Origin: Sandaracinus amylolyticus
GTDB taxonomy: Bacteria; Myxococcota_A; Polyangia; Polyangiales; Sandaracinaceae
DNA length: 64,000 bases
Reading direction: 5' to 3'
Assembly (NCBI RefSeq): GCF_000737325.1
Contig: NZ_CP011125.1
Coordinates: 1,054,001-1,118,000 of the forward strand
In this document: one piece after another, positions 58,940 to 64,000 of the stretch
Position numbering within the stretch: the first letter of the stretch is position 1
Layout of the letters: every line of letters starts with the position of its first letter
Program-made: the position numbers and the translations under genes
Notes under the pieces: model-generated
Databases searched by the model: none
What the model was told of the DNA's origin: nothing
Seen by the model: the letters and a program-made list of their open reading frames with translations, nothing else

Positions 58940-59443
58940 ATGAGCGACCGGACGAGCGTGCAGGTGATCGGCTGGCGCGAGTGGATCGCGCTGCCCTCGC
59001 TCGGCATCGAGTCGATCAAGGTCAAGACCGACACCGGCGCGCGCACGTCCGCGCTGCACGCCGACGACGTCGAGCGCTTCACCTCGCGCGGTCGCCCGAT
59101 GCTCACGTTCCTCGTGCACCCGCTGCAGCGCGATCGCGGGCTCGAGGTGCGCTGCGAGGCCGAGATGATCGACGAGCGCCTCGTCCGCTCGAGCCACGGC
59201 GATCAGCAGCTCCGTCCGGTGATCCGCACGCCGATCGAGATCCGCGGCGTGCTCTGGGAGATCGAGGTCACGCTGACGCGCCGCGACGTGATGGGCTTCC
59301 GCATGCTGCTCGGACGCGAGGCGATGCGCGGGCACCTTCTCGTCGACCCGGGCCGGAGCTATCTCGGCAATCCGTCGCCCTACCGGCGCAAGAAGAAGCG
59401 CAAGAAGAAGAAGGCGCACGACGTGACGGAGCAGTCCGAATGA
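58940..59443 (+). CDS. RimK/LysX-associated retropepsin-like protein
   Basis: 167 aa. The family (putative ATP-dependent zinc protease, COG4067) has an aspartyl-protease-like motif, here IKVKTDTGARTSALHA (Asp-Thr-Gly-Ala), plus RRDVMGFRMLLGREAM. It is often next to rimK-type ligases; none is seen here. ATG 58940 follows GGGAGCGCGG; the earlier in-frame start (58907) is less likely. It has a strikingly basic end (RRKKKRKKKK), which may bind nucleic acid or ribosomes. Confidence 0.83.
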   Translation: MSDRTSVQVIGWREWIALPSLGIESIKVKTDTGARTSALHADDVERFTSRGRPMLTFLVHPLQRDRGLEVRCEAEMIDERLVRSSHGDQQLRPVIRTPIEIRGVLWEIEVTLTRRDVMGFRMLLGREAMRGHLLVDPGRSYLGNPSPYRRKKKRKKKKAHDVTEQSE

Positions 59444-59462
59444 GAGAGCAGTCCGAATGAGA
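59429..59462 (+). repeat. Perfect 17-bp tandem duplication across a stop/start junction
   Basis: GAGCAGTCCGAATGAGA occurs twice head to tail (59429-59445 and 59446-59462). Copy 1 carries the TGA stop of the 58940 gene; copy 2 supplies the ATG of the 59457 gene. Confidence 0.9.
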
Positions 59463-60527
59463 AGGTCCCTCGCGCTCTCGATCGCGCTCTCGCTGACGGC
59501 ATGCGGCGCGAGCCCGCCGCCCCCGCCGCGTCCACCGCAGGAGTCGACGCTCGAGCTCGTCGCGGAGTCGCCGCGTCGCTGGACCGGCATCGCGATCCGC
59601 CCCGAGGGACGCGTCTACGTGAGCTACCCGCGGTGGAGCGACGACGTGCCGATCTCGGTCGCGGTGCTCGATCCGAGCGGCACGCCGATCCCGTACCCCG
59701 ACGAGCGCTGGAACGCGTGGCGGCCCGGCGAAGATCCGCGCACCCACTGGGTCGCGGTGCAGAGCGTCACCGTCGATCGCGAGCGTCGCCTCTGGGTCGT
59801 CGATCCCGGCAACCCGCGCTTCGCGGGCGTCGTCGAGGGAGCGCCGAAGCTCGTCGTGTTCGACGATCCCGAGGACGCCGACGAGCCGCCTCGCACCTAC
59901 TCGTTCGAGCCGCCGGTGATCACGCCGAGCTCGTACCTCAACGACGTGCGCGTGGACGTCTCGCACCACCACGCGTACCTCACCGACTCCGGCGACGGCG
60001 CGCTCGTGATCGTCGATCTCGAGACCGGCCTCGCGCGCCGCGTGCTCGACGGGCATCCGAGCACGCACGCCGAGGACATCACGCTGCGCATCGGTGGCCA
60101 GCCCTTCGCGCGCGAGGTGCACTCGGACGGCATCGCGCTCGACGAGGACGGAGGCTGGCTCTACTTCCAGGCGCTGCGCGGGCGCACGCTCTACCGCGTG
60201 CCCACCGAGGTGCTCCGCGATCCGAGCGCCGACGACGCGACGATCGCGAGCCGCATCCAGGTGCTCGGCGAGACCGGCGCGTCCGACGGGCTCGAGTTCC
60301 ACGACGGGCGCGTGTGGCTCAGCTCGCTCGAGCACGACGCGATCCGCACCTTCGTGCCCGGTCAGGGCGCGCCCGAGGTCGTCGTGCAGGACGCGCGCAT
60401 CGCGTGGCCGGACTCGTTCGCGATCGGCCCGCAGGGTCAGATGTACTTCACGACCGCGCAGATCCACCTCGGCGCCGCGCCGCCCGATCCGTTCCGCATC
60501 TTCCGCGTGGTCACGCCGTCGCCGTGA
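59457..60527 (+). CDS. MRJP/yellow-like beta-propeller lipoprotein
   Basis: 356 aa. Lipobox LTAC (LALSIALSLTAC), Pro-rich linker, then a six-bladed propeller of the major royal jelly protein type: RRWTGIAIRPEGRVYVSYPR, VTVDRERRLWVVDPGNPRF, SYLNDVRVDVSHHHAYLTDS, HSDGIALDEDGGWLYFQAL, GRTLYRVPTEVL. These proteins are secreted binders or lactonase relatives. Starts 13 bases after the previous stop, through a tandem duplication. Confidence 0.85.
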   Translation: MRRSLALSIALSLTACGASPPPPPRPPQESTLELVAESPRRWTGIAIRPEGRVYVSYPRWSDDVPISVAVLDPSGTPIPYPDERWNAWRPGEDPRTHWVAVQSVTVDRERRLWVVDPGNPRFAGVVEGAPKLVVFDDPEDADEPPRTYSFEPPVITPSSYLNDVRVDVSHHHAYLTDSGDGALVIVDLETGLARRVLDGHPSTHAEDITLRIGGQPFAREVHSDGIALDEDGGWLYFQALRGRTLYRVPTEVLRDPSADDATIASRIQVLGETGASDGLEFHDGRVWLSSLEHDAIRTFVPGQGAPEVVVQDARIAWPDSFAIGPQGQMYFTTAQIHLGAAPPDPFRIFRVVTPSP

Positions 60528-60638
60528 CGTCGGCGCGCGGCAGTGGCGAACGGCGACGTCGCCGCTCGCTCCGCCGCGCGCGTCTGCATCGCAACGAGGG
60601 CGCACGCCGCTTGCTCCGTCGGGGGCGAGGGATGCGCC

Positions 60639-61118
60639 ATGCAGACGAACCGCACGATCGACGCGTTCGAGACGACGCTCCAGGCGACGCACCAGTGGAT
60701 CCGCGACTACGCCGACAACCTCGGCCAGCTGCACCCGCCGCTCGCGTATCGCTGTCTGCGCACTGCGCTGCACGCGATCCGTGATCGCCTCCCGGTGTCC
60801 GAAGCGGTCGCGCTCGCGGCGCAGCTGCCGATGCTGCTCCGCGGCGCGTACTACGAGGGCTGGGTGCCGGGGCACACGCCGCACGCGATGCGCACGCCCG
60901 ACGAGCTCTACGACCGCGTGAGCAAGGAGCTGAGCGGCGGGCTCGCCGCTGCGCCGCGCGACGTGATGCTCGCGGCGTTCGAGCTCCTCAACCAGCACAT
61001 CGACGAAGGCGAGATCCGGAAGGTGCGACACCTCCTCCCCGAAGAGCTGCGGCGCATCTGGCCCGAGCCGCTCCCGCACATCGCGCGACCGCCGATCGAG
61101 CAGCCCGGCACGGCGTGA
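60639..61118 (+). CDS. DUF2267 protein
   Basis: 159 aa soluble helical protein. TTLQATHQWIRDYADNLG, YRCLRTALHAIRDRLPVSEAV, AAQLPMLLRGAYYEGW and VSKELSGG are typical of DUF2267, found in many proteobacteria; function unknown. The ATG at 60639 begins the domain. A TTGC-containing, GC-N10-GC element at 60600-60615 looks partly like a sigma54 promoter but lacks the GG. Confidence 0.85.
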   Translation: MQTNRTIDAFETTLQATHQWIRDYADNLGQLHPPLAYRCLRTALHAIRDRLPVSEAVALAAQLPMLLRGAYYEGWVPGHTPHAMRTPDELYDRVSKELSGGLAAAPRDVMLAAFELLNQHIDEGEIRKVRHLLPEELRRIWPEPLPHIARPPIEQPGTA

Positions 61119-61210
61119 TCGATCGCCTCGGTACGCGAGGCGAGACGCGCGCACGTCCGCGGCTCCGGTCGCACGCGCGTGCCCCAGTTGCGGGAGGATC
61201 CGACGCGGCG

Positions 61211-61969
61211 ATGACTCTGTTCATCGTGCGCTCCACGAATTCATCGGCTCTCTCCGCGGCCGGCTCCCGTGCGTGCCCGAGACGGGCACTCCCGTCCGCC
61301 GTCCGCTGTGTGAGCACTCCTATCGCGCTCGTCCTGGCGCTCTCGATCGTGCTCGCCGCGCCCGCCGCGACGGCGCAGGAGGGCCCGGATCCATCGCCGT
61401 CGGACGCAGCGCAGACCGAGCTCGACCCGCAGCGGCTCCGCCACCTGCTCGGTGTGCGCGAGACGATGGCCGACTGGATGACCGGTCTCGGCATCGCCGC
61501 GTGGGTGTCGCTCACGACGACCGCGATCCTCGGTGCGATCAGCTTCCACGATCGCTACGGGTTCGCGGGGCGATACGAGGACACGCCGTGCGCGCAGGGC
61601 ACCGCGGTCTGGAACGAGTACTGCGAAGGCACGGTGTGGCCGCATGCGATCGCCGGCGGGATCACGACGACGCTCTACGTGACCACGTCGATGCTCGGCA
61701 TGTTCATGCCGGACCCGCTGCACCTCGGCGATCAAGACGACGCGCGCGGCGAGCGCATCCGCATCCACCGCACGATCCGGATCGCGACGACCTCGCTGAT
61801 CATCGCGCAGGCGCTGCTCGGGCTCTTCATCTCGAACGCCGACGACTGGTTCGGCATCGATCGCCAGCAGCACTTCGACGCGATGCAGGCGCTCAGCGTG
61901 ACGCACATGGCGCTCGGCGCCGCCGCGATCGTCTCGCTCTCCGCGCAAGGCGCGGTGATGATCTTCTGA
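61211..61969 (+). CDS. Exported four-helix membrane protein, possibly cytochrome b561-like
   Basis: 252 aa from ATG 61211 (GGGAGG lies 13 bases upstream); GTG 61310 would instead begin exactly at a signal peptide (STPIALVLALSIVLAAPAATAQ). Four hydrophobic helices follow (about 95-115, 145-165, 190-210, 225-250) with His near their ends (HAIAGG, RIHRTIRIA, QQHFDAMQ, VTHMALG), which could bind heme as in b561-type proteins; unproven. Converges on the desaturase gene with no gap. Confidence 0.65.
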   Translation: MTLFIVRSTNSSALSAAGSRACPRRALPSAVRCVSTPIALVLALSIVLAAPAATAQEGPDPSPSDAAQTELDPQRLRHLLGVRETMADWMTGLGIAAWVSLTTTAILGAISFHDRYGFAGRYEDTPCAQGTAVWNEYCEGTVWPHAIAGGITTTLYVTTSMLGMFMPDPLHLGDQDDARGERIRIHRTIRIATTSLIIAQALLGLFISNADDWFGIDRQQHFDAMQALSVTHMALGAAAIVSLSAQGAVMIF

Positions 61970-62836
61970 CTACGAGCGCGCCAACCGCGCGCGCAGCACC
62001 GCGCTGGTCTCGCCGCGTCCGCCGGGCGCCCAACCCGGCGGTCCGAACACGTACCCGAGCGCGTCGCGCAGCGATCGTGCGCGCATCACGTCGCGCGCGA
62101 TCGCGAGCCACTCGTGGAAGGCGATCTTCACGGGATGGAACGTCTCGATGTTCTTCGTGAGCCCGTAGTCCGGCGTCTCGGCCTCGGGCTCGAACGTGCC
62201 GAACAGGCGATCCCAGACGATCAGGATCCCACCGTGGTTGCGGTCGAGGTACTTCACGTTGCGCCCGTGGTGCACGCGGTGGTGCGAGGGCGTGTTGAAG
62301 ATCCACTCGAAGGGCCCGAGCTTCGGCAGCCACTCGACGTGCAGCCAGTACTGGTAGAGCAGCGAGATCGCCTGCTGCACCAGGATCATCCCGGGATGGA
62401 ACCCGAGCAGCGGGAGCGGCAGCCAGAACACGATGCCGGTGAACGGCGTGGTCCACGACTGCCGGAGCGCGGTCGAGAGGTTGTAGTGCGTGCTCGAGTG
62501 ATGGTTGACGTGCGCCGCCCAGAAGAAGCGCGACTCGTGGCTCACTCGATGGAACCAGTAGTAACAGAAGTCCTCGCACACGAAGAGCAGCAGCCAGACC
62601 CACCACGCAGAGACCGGCAGATCGAAGATCCGGTGCTCGTACAGGAAGAGCCACAGCGCGATGACGCCGATCTTCACGACCCCGGCGATGAGCACGTTGC
62701 CGACGCCCATCGTGAGGCTCGCGAACGTGTCCTTCGTCTCGTAGCCCCGCACGTTCGCGCGCTGGCGCACGTAGAGCGCCTCGAGCGCGACCGTGATGAT
62801 GAACGCGGGGATCGCGTAGTAGATCAGCGTCGACAT
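61970..62836 (-). CDS. Sterol desaturase/fatty acid hydroxylase family protein
   Basis: 288 aa integral membrane di-iron enzyme. His clusters: WFHRVSHE, HVNHHSSTHYN, and SHHRVHH, with a further H near FHPG; several membrane helices. Members hydroxylate or desaturate sterols or fatty acids. Coupled to the TetR gene upstream by ATGA (62838-62834... overlap at 62836), so the regulator probably controls this gene. Confidence 0.92.
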   Translation of the reverse strand: MSTLIYYAIPAFIITVALEALYVRQRANVRGYETKDTFASLTMGVGNVLIAGVVKIGVIALWLFLYEHRIFDLPVSAWWVWLLLFVCEDFCYYWFHRVSHESRFFWAAHVNHHSSTHYNLSTALRQSWTTPFTGIVFWLPLPLLGFHPGMILVQQAISLLYQYWLHVEWLPKLGPFEWIFNTPSHHRVHHGRNVKYLDRNHGGILIVWDRLFGTFEPEAETPDYGLTKNIETFHPVKIAFHEWLAIARDVMRARSLRDALGYVFGPPGWAPGGRGETSAVLRARLARS

Positions 62837-63495
62837 CACCCCCTCCGTCGGGCTCGTGAGCCCGCCTTCGACTGCGCTGCTTGCGTGACCTGCGGTGCTG
62901 CGGCCGCGAGCTCGTGCACCGCGAGGCGCTCGAAGAACGCGAGGTGCTCGCGGTCGCGCCGCTCGTCGTTCGAGAACACACCGAGCGCGACGCCCTGCAT
63001 CGCGTAGACGACCGCGTCGACGCCGCTCGCGAGCCCGGGATGCGACGCGAGCTCGGGGAGCAGCGCGCGCGCCTCGCGCTGGATGTTCGCGTTGTGCGCG
63101 GCGAGCAGCGGCTCGAGCGCGCGCCCGAGCTCGGGATCGGTGCGCGCCGCGAGATAGACCTCGAAGAGGCCCTGCATCGCGGGCAGGCGGAACACCTTCC
63201 AGAGCGCCGCGACGCCGACGCGGAGGCGCGCGTCGAGATCCGCGGGGGTGCGCTTGGGCAGCGCCGCGCGGAAGGCGTCCACGAGCGAGGCGAGCACCGC
63301 TTCGACGCACGCGGCGAGGAGATCGAGCTTCGTGGGGAAGTGCTTGAAGAGCGCGCCCTGCGAGACCTCGGCGCGCGCGGCGACGGCCGCCGTCGTCGTG
63401 CCGCGCAGGCCTTCTTCGACGAGGAGCGCGCTCGCGGCCTCGACGAGGCGAGCACGGGTGGCGATCGCACGGGCCTGCTGCGGCGCTTGGAGCAC
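62836..63495 (-). CDS. TetR-family regulator
   Basis: 219 aa. TetR N-terminal helix-turn-helix: ATRARLVEAASALLVEEGLR, TTTAAVAARAEVSQGALFKHF, then a C-terminal ligand domain (about 80-205). The usual length. It is the first gene of a two-gene operon with the desaturase and lies just behind a GTGA-N4-TCAC inverted repeat. Likely a repressor of itself and the desaturase; ligand perhaps a lipid. Confidence 0.92.
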   Translation of the reverse strand: MLQAPQQARAIATRARLVEAASALLVEEGLRGTTTAAVAARAEVSQGALFKHFPTKLDLLAACVEAVLASLVDAFRAALPKRTPADLDARLRVGVAALWKVFRLPAMQGLFEVYLAARTDPELGRALEPLLAAHNANIQREARALLPELASHPGLASGVDAVVYAMQGVALGVFSNDERRDREHLAFFERLAVHELAAAAPQVTQAAQSKAGSRARRRG

Positions 63496-63515
63496 GGCCG
63501 TCAGGCTAGCAGAAA

Positions 63516-63533
63516 AAAGTGAGCGGTCACTTT
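63516..63533. promoter_or_regulatory. Likely TetR operator
   Basis: AAAGTGAGCGGTCACTTT: half-sites AAAGTGA and TCACTTT around GCGG, in an AT-rich patch 20-40 bases before the TetR start. Typical TetR operator geometry; the A/T runs beside it may be part of the promoter. Confidence 0.55.
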
Positions 63534-63572
63534 CTTTTCTGAGCGATGAGCCCTCGAAGAGGGGGAATTTCT

Positions 63573-63647
63573 AAGGAGAGCAGGAAGTTAGGAAGGCAGG
63601 AGAAACTCTGTCTTTGGTTCCCGTCCTGCCTTCCTGCTGCTCTCCTT
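63573..63647 (-). terminator. Long interrupted hairpin, GAGGAGAGC-type repeat
   Basis: Two perfect 11-bp stems: AAGGAGAGCAG (63573-63583) with CTGCTCTCCTT (63637-63647), and GGAAGGCAGGA (63591-63601) with TCCTGCCTTCC (63624-63634), separated by small bulges and a 22-base loop. It lies 12 bases past the stop at 63659. Same core as the elements at 20.1-20.5 kb. Probably a terminator for the last gene. Confidence 0.6.
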
Positions 63648-63658
63648 GGAGGAACTCT

Positions 63659-64000
63659 TCAGAAGCCGCCGGCCGGGCGGCAGTTGTCGAGGAGGCCGAG
63701 CGCGATCACCGGCGCGCAGAGCGACTCGACCTGCACGTCGGTGAGCGCGCGCGAGCGCTGCAGTCGGCGGTAGCAGTCGACCGGCGCGGTCGAGTCCGCG
63801 CAGCGGCAGAGGCCGATGCGCTGCGGGTCCGTGATCGTCAGCCGCGCGCGCGCGTCGAGGTAGCACTGGATCGGCGCCGACGACCATGCGCCGCTGCAGA
63901 GCAGCGCGATCTGCTGCTCGGTGAGGTTCGTGCGGTTCGCCGCGACCTCGTAACAAGTCGCGGGGGCTTCGGGCTCGGGCGCCGGGCGCTCCTCCGGCGC
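63659..64000 (-). CDS. 3' end of a cysteine-repeat protein
   Basis: 113 residues of the C-terminus; the start is beyond the window. After a Pro/Glu-rich stretch (EERPAPEPEAPA), three similar units of about 30 residues follow: TCYEVAANRTNLTEQQIALLC, IQCYLDARARLTITDPQRIGLC and VDCYRRLQRSRALTDVQVESLC. Each has Cys-Tyr, a helix and a closing Leu-Cys. The units suggest a disulfide-linked helical repeat in a secreted or lipid-anchored protein. The chain ends NCRPAGGF and TGA. Family not recognised. (The unit strings are given without their flanks.). Confidence 0.75.
   Translation of the reverse strand, partial: APEERPAPEPEAPATCYEVAANRTNLTEQQIALLCSGAWSSAPIQCYLDARARLTITDPQRIGLCRCADSTAPVDCYRRLQRSRALTDVQVESLCAPVIALGLLDNCRPAGGF

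Noticed and set aside
60600-60615. A sigma54-like element before the DUF2267 gene
   Set aside because: GCGCACGCCGCTTGCT has a good -12 half, but the nearly invariant GG at -24 reads CG, and no TGGGCATCG repeats are upstream.

Overview
The window is very GC-rich, densely packed DNA from a myxobacterium (Myxococcota, probably a Sandaracinus-like member of the Polyangia; the genus is inference). Pointers are four Hanks-type kinases (three with the HRDVSPxN catalytic loop common in this phylum), a MYXO-CTERM tail on a matrixin protease, a TIGR02265 (DUF2378) family protein, two FHA-type sigma54 activators, many Asp/Gly-rich lipoproteins, and frequent ATGA, GTGA and TGATG overlaps. I saw no tRNA, rRNA, CRISPR array or insertion sequence.

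Positions 1-22 kb hold a split Tad/Flp pilus locus. The plus-strand part (4.2-10.2 kb) has a Flp-like protein with a long variable tail, a 70-aa partner, TadE, an unknown membrane protein, CpaB, TadB, TadC and an FHA membrane protein. The minus-strand part (21.5-16.1 kb) has two Flp pilins, a prepilin peptidase, TadE, TadG and an FHA-AAA+-Fis activator. Between them lie an nSTAND1-linked kinase, a second Flp-like long-tailed protein (12.5 kb) and another kinase. The TadA ATPase, TadZ and secretin are absent. Four promoter regions share a sigma54 element (GGCACG-N3-GCTGC). Upstream copies of TGGGCATCG are spaced so that they fall on one face of the helix. I infer a phospho-threonine (kinase/FHA) controlled sigma54 regulon driving the pilus and two pilins that carry different C-terminal domains on one shared N-terminal module.

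Positions 21.6-33 kb hold a TPR protein, a DUF4874/DUF4832 lipoprotein, a kinase with a PEGA-like tail, a 2-oxoacid dehydrogenase operon (E1alpha-E1beta-E2, with an unusual E1alpha cofactor motif), a lone receiver protein, phosphatidylserine synthase, and lipoyl synthase, which makes the cofactor used by the E2. Positions 33-44 kb hold a hydrolase, a carotenoid-cleavage-type oxygenase, a 616-bp repeat-rich spacer, a polysaccharide-lyase-like secreted protein, a terpene synthase coupled to a small STAS-like protein, an MBL hydrolase, a matrixin protease pair, and a MauE/rhodanese pair.

Positions 44-64 kb hold an exonuclease, TPR/lipoprotein pairs, a second FHA sigma54 activator, two Kelch-like lipoproteins, a kinase-led surface-protein operon, a DUF1588/cytochrome c/DUF1501 export island, a glyoxalase II pair, a RimK-associated retropepsin-like protein, an MRJP-like lipoprotein, a DUF2267 protein, and a TetR/sterol-desaturase pair with a likely operator. 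The window closes on the 3' end of a cysteine-repeat protein. Non-coding DNA includes large palindromic elements at 20.1-20.5, 36.3-36.5 and 63.6 kb and a six-unit tandem array at 36.6 kb.
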